48,489 nucleotides of DNA from Anaerolineae bacterium (GCA_018500105.2 JAHBAL020000227.1:1-48489); one strand, 5' to 3'; numbered from the stretch's first letter, positions 41,001 to 48,489 are shown. Numbers and translations: made by a program. The notes: generated by a model not told the origin, from the letters alone.

Positions 41001-43138
41001 TGATATTACCTGCCTTGCCACATAGCGAACATGGCAAGGTAGATCGAAAAGCATTGATGGAGCGGCCCATCGAGAAACAGATCTCGCTTTCTCAGACAAC
41101 AGTTTTGACGCCTATCCAAAGCGAAATTGCACATATATGGCGTGAGTTGTTGCGGTTAGACCACGTTGACATGACCGATAATTTTTTCGACTTAGGTGGG
41201 CATTCATTGCTAACCGTGCGGTTATTGTTGCAAATCGAGCAACGTTTTGGGGTGCGGTTGTCTTTGCGGCAATTTATTATTGATCCAACCATCACATTTT
41301 TGGACAGTGAAATTACCAAAGCTAAATTGCAAGTTAAACATGTTGGCGACGACGAAAAAATACAAGTGACAGATGATGAGGTGAATGTTTTTGAAGGTGA
41401 TGAGGCTTTTAATCATTGGTATGATACATTAGGGAAACTCACACAACAACGCAGCAAAAAGAGCCTGTCTTGGCGTAAACGAATTATTGCTAAGATCCCA
41501 AAACCTATAATCTTTAAGGCTATTCGTTGGTTGTCTAATCAGCCTCGTATCCAGCAGCGTTATCGGGAGGGAGATTTAGTTGATTTAATGATGCGTTATC
41601 ACCAAGCCTCTGAACTAAACCTTTCAGTGAATATGGTGATTCACAATGCGATTTACTATCATTGGCTATGGGATTATATAGATGTATTAGTTCCGATGAA
41701 AAGTCCAAAGATGGTGACAAAAAATACATTTTGGGCGCGAGTTGAGGGATTCGATTTATTGATTAAAGCTAAAGAAACTGGGCAAGGTGTTATTTTGGCA
41801 AACGCTCACATATTGCCAGCTTACATCTCAAATCTAACTGCACTGATCAACTTTAAAATTATGGGATACGGGGTGATGTCAAAAACATCAAATACCTCAA
41901 ACACTATTGAAAAGGAAAGAGCTTTTTGGGCACACCAACTTGAAATTGCTTGGAAAGTTTTACAACAGGGGGGAGTTGTTAGTATTGGTGCAGATGTGGT
42001 CGAAGGGGCAGGACCTACTCATGATAGCGAATTTTTAGGGCGACAGCGTTATTTTCGCACTAGTTTTGCTGAGTTAGCCTTAATGACGAATGCGCAAGTA
42101 ATTTTAGTCACAGGTGAAGCCATACCTGATCAGCCAATGAAAATTACTTTGTCGGAATTAGATAAAGGTGATCCTCAATTATCACATCAAGACCGTGTTA
42201 AATATTTGATGTGTCAGTATATAGAGAACCTAAAAAAGATGTGGCAGACTATGCCTTGGATGGTGGATAAAAACTGTATTAGAGATTATCTTGATTATTG
42301 GCCGATCGTCCAACCTGAACTTAGAAATTTGTTTTTTTTATCTTTTCGGCGATTTGATTTTTCCATTAATCATTTTTCTGATTTAAAAGCAACCAAAAAT
42401 GTATTTAATTTTATTTATGCACGTCAAATCTTTGATTCATTGCCGGCGCATAAAAAAATTAAACATTATAAGACGCAATATTTTTTTTCATGGCTTGCTG
42501 ATGGAAGTGATTATTTTCCTAAATTAGGATCTTCTACTCCTTATCTATTACTTTCAAACTTAGCATTATATATCTATATGCAACGCTCAGACATAATTCT
42601 TCAATTTCCAGATATTATGAATCAGGATCGTCTAGCATTTATTTTTTGGTTTTTACGACATGCAACCGAAGAATATAAGATCCCGTCTGAGTTAACTATG
42701 GCGATGAATCAATCACTCATGAATTGGTCGGCAGAGCATAAGCAGGCTTATGCTTCACTCCCAGTTAAAATGAATTTACCTTGCTATATTTGGCAAATTC
42801 GTAAAGATTTGCAGCTTGCTTTTCCAAACTTTGATACTACGACTCAACCCCATGAGGTTGTGCCTTTTCTATTATGGTTTTTTGATCAGGGATTAAAAGA
42901 ATATTCATTTATTACACAAACTGACAATATGTGGAAAATTTTTAAACAGTGGGCCAATGAAGCTGATATTACGATGCCCACCTTAACTCGGATAGCGGCT
43001 GGCTTATGGCAATCACGGGCCGACTTGCAAGAGGCATTCAAAAAACCGGAAAATGAAGATCACCAACCTTATATCGAGTGGTTGCTTTCACAAAGCCATT
43101 TTTCATCTGGATTGCGTTTTGAAGCTGCTAAATCATAA
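38036..43138 (+). CDS. NRPS-like protein: C-A-PCP fused to an LpxL/HtrB-like acyltransferase-like domain and three helical repeats
   Basis: 1700 aa. Start ATG 38036 with AAAAGG 6 nt upstream; the track start adds 11 codons. Condensation domain about 45-470 with HHxxxDG (HHICSDG). Adenylation about 500-1000 with LFTSGSTGQPKG, YGPTETT, YKTGDLARY and HGKVDRKAL. Carrier protein about 1015-1085 with the phosphopantetheine Ser in DLGGHSLL. After about 1180 there is no thioesterase, reductase or second module. Instead a domain of LpxL/HtrB type follows: GVILANAHILPAY, GGVVSIGADVVEG, RYFRTSFAELALMTNAQVILV. Its H-x4-acid motif reads H-x4-Y. The end has three repeats of YIWQIRKDLQLAFP type. Eight adenylation pocket residues I could assign give an Asp-like code. 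It lies between a glycan exporter and a GT2 gene. Product and acceptor are unknown. Confidence 0.85.
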   Translation: MSTSNLEERIANLSPEKRALLNQRLQEYLAREKKAFAIAKRDLTQPNVLSYSQQRLWFLQQLEPDSNAYNETSIWRLEGKLDVQVFERSLREIMKRHEVTRTKYRLVNDEPVQVVASTDEFSLQVFDLRHIPEAERETHLHRQAQADSQRPFNLVDEIPIRYKLYQLADTTYIFLNVHHHICSDGWSSGVFYRELGALYNAFISGKASPLMPISIQYADYAVWQRQQLQGAKLNDLLQYWQQKLAGVPESLNLPFDFARPESQSAESGVKRFVVPANLVGGLKQLARQSDATLYMVLLAAFKVLLMRYTNQTDIVIGSPIANRQHPEIESLLGMFVNTLVMRSDLSGNPSFRDLLRQVRQTALDAYDHQDLPFEKLVEVLQPTRRLNYNPIVQSMLSVQNTPKSSFELQGLSVERLRSGEEKSKFDLSLAFNENVNGLTGQLIYNITLFAEDTIDRLTDHLLILFAGIIDNPECGIEKLPIISEAEHTQFLKWNATTKNYPKDRCIHELFEAQVLRTPENIAVVCDSDKHLSPSTFATKSLTYRQLNERANHLAHHLKTIGVANEGLVGIFLDRSCEMIISIMGVLKSGAAYVPFEPTYPRDRIESILKDGGIQFMITSRDLSAMLPPDIATVVVMDTDVEQEYSAEPPVTLFQPRQLAYVLFTSGSTGQPKGVMVEHQQIVNYVYAMLGWCVPPGSSCAMVQPLTVDSCLTMLFPPLLSGGVLHVISRDLAVDAHGLADYLQQNNIDCLKIAPSHLAALQSGDSTVRLLPLQSLIIGGEASHFAWVEQLQQLRPGCKIFNHYGPTETTVGVLTYPVFSAKPKSAGLTTPIGYPIANTQTYILDKHLRRVPVNVSGELYIGGDNVARGYLKHLDLTNEKFLPNPFAEGVMYKTGDLARYLVDGAIEFLGRDDFQVKIRGFRIELSEIENVLLQHHFVQQCVVVAHEKSIENKQLVAYVVLHPDKVITIDELRNLLQQKLPAYMLPAAIVILPALPHSEHGKVDRKALMERPIEKQISLSQTTVLTPIQSEIAHIWRELLRLDHVDMTDNFFDLGGHSLLTVRLLLQIEQRFGVRLSLRQFIIDPTITFLDSEITKAKLQVKHVGDDEKIQVTDDEVNVFEGDEAFNHWYDTLGKLTQQRSKKSLSWRKRIIAKIPKPIIFKAIRWLSNQPRIQQRYREGDLVDLMMRYHQASELNLSVNMVIHNAIYYHWLWDYIDVLVPMKSPKMVTKNTFWARVEGFDLLIKAKETGQGVILANAHILPAYISNLTALINFKIMGYGVMSKTSNTSNTIEKERAFWAHQLEIAWKVLQQGGVVSIGADVVEGAGPTHDSEFLGRQRYFRTSFAELALMTNAQVILVTGEAIPDQPMKITLSELDKGDPQLSHQDRVKYLMCQYIENLKKMWQTMPWMVDKNCIRDYLDYWPIVQPELRNLFFLSFRRFDFSINHFSDLKATKNVFNFIYARQIFDSLPAHKKIKHYKTQYFFSWLADGSDYFPKLGSSTPYLLLSNLALYIYMQRSDIILQFPDIMNQDRLAFIFWFLRHATEEYKIPSELTMAMNQSLMNWSAEHKQAYASLPVKMNLPCYIWQIRKDLQLAFPNFDTTTQPHEVVPFLLWFFDQGLKEYSFITQTDNMWKIFKQWANEADITMPTLTRIAAGLWQSRADLQEAFKKPENEDHQPYIEWLLSQSHFSSGLRFEAAKS

Positions 43139-43204
43139 TCTTTGAAAGGTTAATGGCTATACCATTGCGCTAACCCATGTGAAAGGCCTATCTCGCTAGA
43201 CATT

Positions 43205-44575
43205 ATGTTCAATCAGTTATGGCATCCTATCCGGGCGCAATTGCGATATCGTGCTTCTTGGCTTAAACACCATTCCTTAGATGTACTTGAGCCGCGCCCA
43301 CAAGTCGCACAACAGCGACGAATTAATGGGCAAGTCAGCGTATCTGTGGTTATTCCTACGCTAAATGGTGCTAACGATCTTGCCCAGTTACTGCCTGTCT
43401 TGCATCAGCAACAGGGTATCACTCATCTTGATTTGATTGTGGTAGATTCTGGCAGCCAAGATGGCACTGTCGAACTAGCCCAGCAGCATCAAGCCAGGGT
43501 GATAAAAATTGCACCGAGCCAATTTACGCATTCATATGCTCGTAATATTGGGGCTGCACAAGCAAAATCTCCATATGTGTGTTTTATGGTGCAAGATGCT
43601 TTACCCAGTAGCCCTACGTGGCTCAACCAGATGGTTTATGCGCTGAATGCGAATAAACGCTGCGCGGCGGTATCATGCATTGAACAACCCAAAGCAGATG
43701 CAGATTTGTTCGCGATATGTAACGTTTTTCTGCACAATGAATTTATGGGAGTGCAAGCCCGGGATCGGTTACTTCGCCCTACTTATTCAAAAAAGTATGT
43801 GGCGCGACGACGAAATGCACAATTAACCAATGTCGCGTGTTTGTTGCCACGTGACATTGTGATGCAATACCCATTTGAGGGTGATTATGGCGAAGATTTA
43901 AATCTGGGCTTGCGTTTAATTGATGCAGGTTATCGCATGGTCTTGTTGAACACAGCGCCTATTATTCACTCACATAATCGCTCGGCTAGTTACTACTTTC
44001 GTCGGTCTTATGTGGGTGAACGGATGACGCTAAATGTATTTTTAGATTATCCATTGCCTGTTGTTTCTCCGCACTGTTTTATCACAAATTTAGCGTTTTG
44101 TTTGGCTGGATTAGCGCATCTGAATTTGATTCTAAAAGAAGTAAAAGAACATTACTTTATACATGCTCTGGAGTTTTTGCGCTATTTCACTAGTAAACTA
44201 GAGGTTGTTTATGATTTTTACGACAACGAAGGAACTCGACAACTGCCAACATGGGATAAGGAACTCAATAAACAAGTGCATGAAGTGGTAAATACACTAC
44301 GAATGATTGCCCCATACCGTTTTGATAAAGAGCAAGGTTGGGAAGATAGATTGCCTGCTACATGGCTTTTGTCCCGCATCTTAGCCCTTGTAGATGGCTT
44401 AGAGCGATTTAAGAATGAGCATCACATCATTATGCCGACATCTCAAGAATTATGGTCATGTATTATCAATGCATTTGGGCTTTATACAGGCAGTATGCTT
44501 GCTGCAATGATGCACAGCGTGCCCCAAAAAGCCTTATGGGAGCAGCTTGACCAAGAATTACGGACAGGCGTTTAG
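43205..44575 (+). CDS. GT2-family glycosyltransferase, rhamnosyltransferase-like with C-terminal helical extension
   Basis: 456 aa. Residues 1-40 are basic; the GT-A domain is VSVVIPTLNGANDLAQLL, DLIVVDSGSQDGT, then the catalytic region with VCFMVQDALPSS and GDYGEDLNLGLRLIDAGY (the ED is the probable base). The last 200 residues (HYFIHALEFLRYFTSK, PTWDKELNKQVHEV) are a helical extension not seen in the two other GT2 proteins of the locus. It follows the NRPS-like gene by 66 bp on the same strand. It could be the sugar transfer step that acts on, or next to, the NRPS product. It ends 18 bp before an IS630 element. Confidence 0.85.
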   Translation: MFNQLWHPIRAQLRYRASWLKHHSLDVLEPRPQVAQQRRINGQVSVSVVIPTLNGANDLAQLLPVLHQQQGITHLDLIVVDSGSQDGTVELAQQHQARVIKIAPSQFTHSYARNIGAAQAKSPYVCFMVQDALPSSPTWLNQMVYALNANKRCAAVSCIEQPKADADLFAICNVFLHNEFMGVQARDRLLRPTYSKKYVARRRNAQLTNVACLLPRDIVMQYPFEGDYGEDLNLGLRLIDAGYRMVLLNTAPIIHSHNRSASYYFRRSYVGERMTLNVFLDYPLPVVSPHCFITNLAFCLAGLAHLNLILKEVKEHYFIHALEFLRYFTSKLEVVYDFYDNEGTRQLPTWDKELNKQVHEVVNTLRMIAPYRFDKEQGWEDRLPATWLLSRILALVDGLERFKNEHHIIMPTSQELWSCIINAFGLYTGSMLAAMMHSVPQKALWEQLDQELRTGV

Positions 44576-44593
44576 TGCTCTTGCTTTTTGCTA

Positions 44594-45982
44594 GTACATC
44601 TCCGCAGAAATCTCTCCCCCTAGCAACTCGGATTATTTAGTCAATGGTCGCCCCTTGTAAGTCCACTTGAACGGCTTTGCCATGGTGCGATTAAAGAAAT
44701 CGATAAAATCCAAAATACGCTGCTTCAGATCTGCTGTTGAGCAGAAACTTGCGCGTTTCAGCAACCGCCGCACCAAAATACTAAACCATATCTCGATTTG
44801 ATTCAACCATGAACTATGTTTCGGCGTATATACAAACCGTATCCGATGGGCAATATCTTCAAGAAATGCCATCCGTGTTGCCATCGATTTTAGAACGCCG
44901 CTTTTGCCCTTCTCACCCAAATCTTCGCTGATGCCACACAAACGCGCCACCAGCCTCACCAGCGTTTCTGACATATGCGTGTTAAGTTGATCCATTACAA
45001 ATATCCACTGCATCAGCGGATTTGGATTGCTTTCGATTGTCCTTGCCACATGATCTGCAAAATCCTGCTCGGTTCGTCGCTCTCCCACCGTTGGCGACAC
45101 CACTGCTCCGCTTGCCACATCAAAGTTTGCGATCAATGCTTGGGTTCCATGTCACTCATACTCAAATTCGCGGCATTCAACCTTCCCTACACCCATTGGT
45201 AGATTCTCCGCGATCCGCTCCAATGCCTGTATCCCAGTCATCTCATCCACACTCAGGGTGCATCCCCCTTTCGTGGCTACCTCAGCCGCTTGCTCATAGA
45301 CATCACATACTTTTTTGACACGTGCGTCAAACTCAGCGGCAGCTTCTTCGTCCTCAGGTCGGCTGTTTAGCCAATAGCGGCTTAAATGTGGTTTGATCTG
45401 TGCCTGATTTTAAAAATCGCCCAACACTGCGGTCTGAAATACTCTCTACAATCTTACCTTTGATCGCTTCGTTTGCTAATATCTGCGGTGTCCAATGGCT
45501 AATTGGGTACCCGCTGTCTTGTGGACATTCACACGCAAGTGCAATTATTTTTACAATGGTTTCTGCATCAAATTTTGCGGGTGCACCGCTTCGCTCTGCG
45601 TCTGAAAATACTTTTACCATTTCCGACTCTAATTCTTCCAGGTTGCTTAGCCCAGTCTTTTTATCGATCTGCTGTTCAATTGTGTTTAATTGTGCTTGGG
45701 CGGCAAGCCATCGTTTTCGCCAGTGGCGCACTTTATCGCGGCTTAATCCGCAATTTCGGCGCATCTGTCCATTGCTTATGCCGTTCACACTCAACAAAAT
45801 GATTTTTGCACGCTCAACTAAGCCAGCGGGTAACACGCGTGATTTTGTCATTTCTTCAAGTATTTGTTTTTGATTTGCGCTTGCAGGCATGGGTTGATGG
45901 GCAAGATGTTGTATCATTTCCCATCATTATCACGCCTTCTTTGTCACCCTATGCAGGGTGTGGGTTTTCTGCGGAGTTGTAC
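44594..45982 (-). mobile_element. IS630-family insertion sequence, degenerate
   Basis: 1389 bp bounded by 17-bp terminal inverted repeats: GTACATCTCCGCAGAAA on the left and the complement GTACAACTCCGCAGAAA on the right, one mismatch. A TA dinucleotide lies on each side (44592-44593, 45983-45984), the target duplication expected of IS630/Tc1 elements. The transposase on the minus strand is broken by a frameshift and a stop. It lies between the GT2 and a membrane-protein gene in the same operon-like run. Confidence 0.9.
44633..45917 (-). pseudogene. IS630 transposase, inactivated by a frameshift and a nonsense codon
   Basis: The N-terminal helix-turn-helix part starts at ATG 45917 and runs to a frameshift at a TTTTTAAAA tract near 45405-45415; removing one A restores the reading GRFLNQAQIKPHLSRYWLNS. 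The frame then reads through RPEDEEAAAEFDARVKKVCD and SVDEMTGIQALERIA (with the first catalytic Asp) until EYE-stop-HGTQAL near 45150, where a TGA replaces a likely CGA. The last part has [10 protein letters not shown] and [13 protein letters not shown], the second Asp and Glu. Two lesions make a silent relic. A programmed frameshift was considered, but the later stop rules out a functional product. Confidence 0.9.
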
Positions 45983-46016
45983 TAGATAGATTTTGGGTGT
46001 GTATCCATACTCAATA

Positions 46017-47366
46017 ATGATTAATACCATGTTGTATCCAAAACTTGTAAAAGTAGCTACAGCGCTAGTTATATTTTGGGTCACCTTCTTTTTCGCCTAT
46101 CGTTTATATCGTCTGATAGACAAGAATGCAATCAACGTCCTTTTCTATGACCAGTGGGATTTCTTAGTGCCACTTTTTAATCAGAGAGACGCATGGACAA
46201 TATTCTCGCGGCAACATGGGCCGCATCGTGAGGGCATAGGGTTAATTTTCACTCAGTGGCTATATAACGCGACGGCTTGGGACGTGCGAGCAGAAAGTTT
46301 TATGTTATTTGCCTTCATGCTAGTGGCTTTATTGATTGCATTTCGAGTAACCTATGTCATTAATAATAAAACAATTCATGTGACCGACTTTCTGCTCCCG
46401 ATGATCTTTTTAACGCCACGTCACTACGAAACGTTTGTTGGTACACCGAATCTTGGCTATAGCGTGTTGCCTGTGTTAATGATTACATTGTATGCGGCAA
46501 CAATGCTCGTGAGCCATATTAAGTTCCGAGTCATAGCAATTGTGTTACTCAATTTTTTACTTTTGTATTCAGGGTTTGGTCTTTTTGTCGGTGTGCTTAC
46601 CCCAGTCTTGTTGCTATTTTATTGTTTTAGTGATTCTCGGAATCGCCCAGTTTACTTTATGGGCATAATAAGTTGCGCTTTCGCGACCATCCTCTTTTTT
46701 TACAATTACAGATGGACGCCTGCGGTAAGCTGCTTTCATTTTCCCGACGAAAACCCATTAAGCTATATTCGGTATATGTCAATTATGTGGGGTTCGTTTT
46801 GGGGCTATCGTTACGATATACAACAAGATAATCTGTTGATTAATGTCTTTAGTTTGGGTTTTTGTCTTATTTTGCTTTGTTTTTATGCTGTTTTTTACTG
46901 TTTTAGAGAAGCCTTTATGAATTATCGCGTGATCAAACCAGCAGGGCTTATTATTTTATTTTTGATAGGATTTTCTGCGATATTTACAGTTTTTACTTCA
47001 GTAGGGCGGTTATGTTTGGGTCTTGAAACGGCTGGCGCTTCGCGTTATATGATGTTATTAGTTCCGGGTATGTGGGGGCTGTATTTGTTTTTAGGGCGCA
47101 ATGTTATAACTGAGCGTTATCCTTTTGCAAGAGCAATATTCGCCCTAATTTTTGTTGTTTCATTTCTACAAAACGACCCGCGTTATACACTCGAAGCGCA
47201 AGATTTTAATATTCGTAAAAGCAAATGGCTTGCATGTTACAAAAGCGAGCAAGACCCTTTCAAATGCTCGGCACAACCAGAAACTGGCATTCATCCTAAT
47301 GTTAAATCAATTGTCCCAAAGCTCGAGTTTTTGAAAAACGCGAAACTGAACTTGTTTGCTGATTGA
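46017..47366 (+). CDS. hypothetical multi-TM membrane protein, possible GT-C-type glycosyltransferase
   Basis: 449 aa with about 10-11 TM helices. After TM1 a periplasmic loop has VLFYDQWDFLVPLFNQRDAW and RQHGPHREGIGLIFTQW, an acidic-pair and His-rich pattern similar in position to GT-C enzymes, but I cannot name the family. The ATG at 46017 lies 35 bp from the right end of the IS630 element. The track start (TTG 45993) is even closer to the IS end. The insertion has probably removed the original upstream region or cut the operon. The C-terminus is a short soluble tail with two Cys. Confidence 0.65.
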   Translation: MINTMLYPKLVKVATALVIFWVTFFFAYRLYRLIDKNAINVLFYDQWDFLVPLFNQRDAWTIFSRQHGPHREGIGLIFTQWLYNATAWDVRAESFMLFAFMLVALLIAFRVTYVINNKTIHVTDFLLPMIFLTPRHYETFVGTPNLGYSVLPVLMITLYAATMLVSHIKFRVIAIVLLNFLLLYSGFGLFVGVLTPVLLLFYCFSDSRNRPVYFMGIISCAFATILFFYNYRWTPAVSCFHFPDENPLSYIRYMSIMWGSFWGYRYDIQQDNLLINVFSLGFCLILLCFYAVFYCFREAFMNYRVIKPAGLIILFLIGFSAIFTVFTSVGRLCLGLETAGASRYMMLLVPGMWGLYLFLGRNVITERYPFARAIFALIFVVSFLQNDPRYTLEAQDFNIRKSKWLACYKSEQDPFKCSAQPETGIHPNVKSIVPKLEFLKNAKLNLFAD

Positions 47367-47475
47367 GCATGTGTCAATTTTCATTGGTTTGCATACCATA
47401 ACTTCAATCGCAAATCCACCCAAAGCCCCTTGGACACGCGCCTAAAGCCAAGTAAACTGTGCCATCAACAGCACC

Positions 47476-48396
47476 ATGAAAATACTCATCACCGGCGGGG
47501 CCGGATTCATCGGCTCGCACAGCGTCGAAGCCATCCTCAGCGCGGGCCACAGCGCCCGCATTCTCGATAATTTCAGCACCGGCAACGCCGACAATCTTGC
47601 CCACCTTACCCCACAACAAAGCGAAAATGTGGAATGGTGTAAAGGCGACATCACCGACCTGCCGACGGTGCAAGCCGCCGCCCAAGGCTGCGACGCCATA
47701 CTACACCTCGCCGCGATGGTCAGCGTGCCCCAGTCCATCGTCGAGCCGATGTATACCTTCAACACCAATGTCACCGGCACGGTCAATGTGCTTGAGGCGG
47801 CCCGGTTGTCGGGCATCACCCGCGTAGTCATGGCTTGCACCTGCGCCGTATATGGCGATTTGCCCGGCACCAAAGACGAAGCCTCATCGGTCAGCCCACT
47901 CGTGCCCTATGCCACCAGCAAATTGATGGGCGAAGAATGGATGCAAATTTACGCCCGTTGTTACGGTATCACCACCGTGCGGATGCGCTATTTCAACGTG
48001 TATGGCCCGCGCCAACACGCCAGCTCGCCGTACAGCGGCGTATTGGCAAAATGGAGCGATGCCGCCCGTGCTGGCAAAACCCTGTTAGTATTTGGCGATG
48101 GCGAACAAACCCGCGATTTTGTCTCGGTGCACGATGTGGCGCAGGCCAATTTGCGGGCACTAATACACCCCACGCTCGAAGGCGACGAGTTGTTTTGTGT
48201 CGCCACTGGTCAATCGGTCAGTCTAAATCAGGTTTTGCACACGCTCAAACAAGTGTCGCCGCAGCCGGTCAATTGGGATTACAAACCGCCACGCGGGGGC
48301 GATATTTTGCATTCGTCGGCCAACAGTGGCAAACTGCAACGCATTGGCTGGCGGCCCCAAGTCAGTCTTGCCGATGGCCTAAAAGAATTGTTGTAA
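47476..48396 (+). CDS. NAD-dependent epimerase/dehydratase (UDP-GlcNAc/glucose 4-epimerase-like)
   Basis: Extended SDR, 306 aa, cytoplasmic. NAD motif GGAGFIG at residues 7-13; triad region VMACTCAVYGD and YATSK, with Thr/Cys in place of the usual Ser pair. MRYFNVYGPRQ is the sugar-binding segment. It is GC-rich, unlike the AT-rich glycan genes just before it, and resembles the epimerase at 26.5 kb in family but not closely in sequence. It probably makes a UDP-sugar or related donor for the surface glycan. The 109-bp upstream gap has no clear promoter. Confidence 0.85.
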   Translation: MKILITGGAGFIGSHSVEAILSAGHSARILDNFSTGNADNLAHLTPQQSENVEWCKGDITDLPTVQAAAQGCDAILHLAAMVSVPQSIVEPMYTFNTNVTGTVNVLEAARLSGITRVVMACTCAVYGDLPGTKDEASSVSPLVPYATSKLMGEEWMQIYARCYGITTVRMRYFNVYGPRQHASSPYSGVLAKWSDAARAGKTLLVFGDGEQTRDFVSVHDVAQANLRALIHPTLEGDELFCVATGQSVSLNQVLHTLKQVSPQPVNWDYKPPRGGDILHSSANSGKLQRIGWRPQVSLADGLKELL

Positions 48397-48419
48397 AAAC
48401 TTAGTCGCTGGGCTTGCTA

Positions 48420-48486
48420 AACCACGAAAGACACAAAACACACGAAAATAGAATTTTTTTTCGTGTGTTTTGTGTCTTTCGTGGTT
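48420..48486. repeat. perfect 29-bp inverted repeat (AACCACGAAAGACACAAAAC...)
   Basis: Left arm begins AACCACGAAAGACACAAAAC and is exactly complementary to the right arm, with a 9-nt loop TAGAATTTT-like centre. It follows the epimerase stop. Words of type ACGAAAGACACAAAACACACG suggest the same building principle as the other arrays. The window ends here. Confidence 0.9.
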
Positions 48487-48489
48487 AAA

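Noticed and set aside
45395-45420. Programmed frameshift in the IS630 transposase
   Set aside because: The TTTTTAAAA tract looks slippery, but the needed shift is +1 rather than the usual -1, and a later in-frame TGA still breaks the protein.

Overview
The window reads as a chromosomal segment of an uncultured or little-studied filamentous-type Chloroflexota bacterium (Anaerolineae-like). This is inference, based on several things: the Ala/Pro/Thr-rich linker of the solute-binding protein, a fused E1 alpha/beta dehydrogenase under an Lrp-type regulator, secreted repeat proteins, one of which ends in an FLP-x3-R type C-terminus, and a caspase-like protease with a Gly-rich tail. No rRNA or other taxonomic marker settles the assignment. 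Most of the DNA is GC-rich. Two stretches are visibly AT-richer: about 7.5-8.9 kb, and most of 29.1-47.4 kb.

Layout. 1-5.7 kb: a dipeptide/oligopeptide-type ABC uptake system (binding protein, two permeases, no ATPases here) mixed with a phytanoyl-CoA dioxygenase-family gene and a ketopantoate-reductase-family gene. 6.1-9.5 kb: a c-di-AMP receptor (PII-like, DarA/PstA family), prephenate dehydratase, two unrecognised ORFs, and ribosomal proteins L33 and S18. 9.8-14 kb: a caspase-like protease, potA and potB of a polyamine-type ABC transporter without potC or potD, and a GNAT acetyltransferase. 14.2-22 kb: an M20 peptidase, a GABA-type aminotransferase, tRNA-Arg(CCT), phosphatidylserine synthase, and an Lrp - fused E1 - E2 2-oxoacid dehydrogenase operon. 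22.4-27.9 kb: a secreted five-repeat protein, an ABC-2 exporter pair, a nucleotide-sugar epimerase and a HIT protein.

28-48.4 kb is a cell-surface glycan locus. It holds a polysaccharide deacetylase, membrane proteins, a DUF2142-like multi-TM protein, small secreted proteins, a secreted RCC1 protein, three GT2 glycosyltransferases, a Wzt/Wzm-type glycan exporter, a broken IS630 element and a second epimerase. At its centre sits a 1700-residue NRPS-like protein. Its visible order is condensation - adenylation - carrier protein - LpxL/HtrB-like acyltransferase domain - three helical repeats. The adenylation pocket I read from the motifs resembles the aspartate code. This is my best candidate for an undescribed system: an amino acid or acyl-amino acid activated on a carrier protein and perhaps passed by a fused acyltransferase-like domain onto a glycan or lipid that the neighbouring transporter exports. 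The catalytic acid of the acyltransferase motif appears to be missing, so the chemistry is open.

A second theme runs through the GC-rich half. Many intergenic gaps carry arrays of 7-bp words arranged as inverted repeats, each gap with its own word. They abut or even supply stop codons, and one has entered a coding region as the inter-domain linker of the E2 protein.
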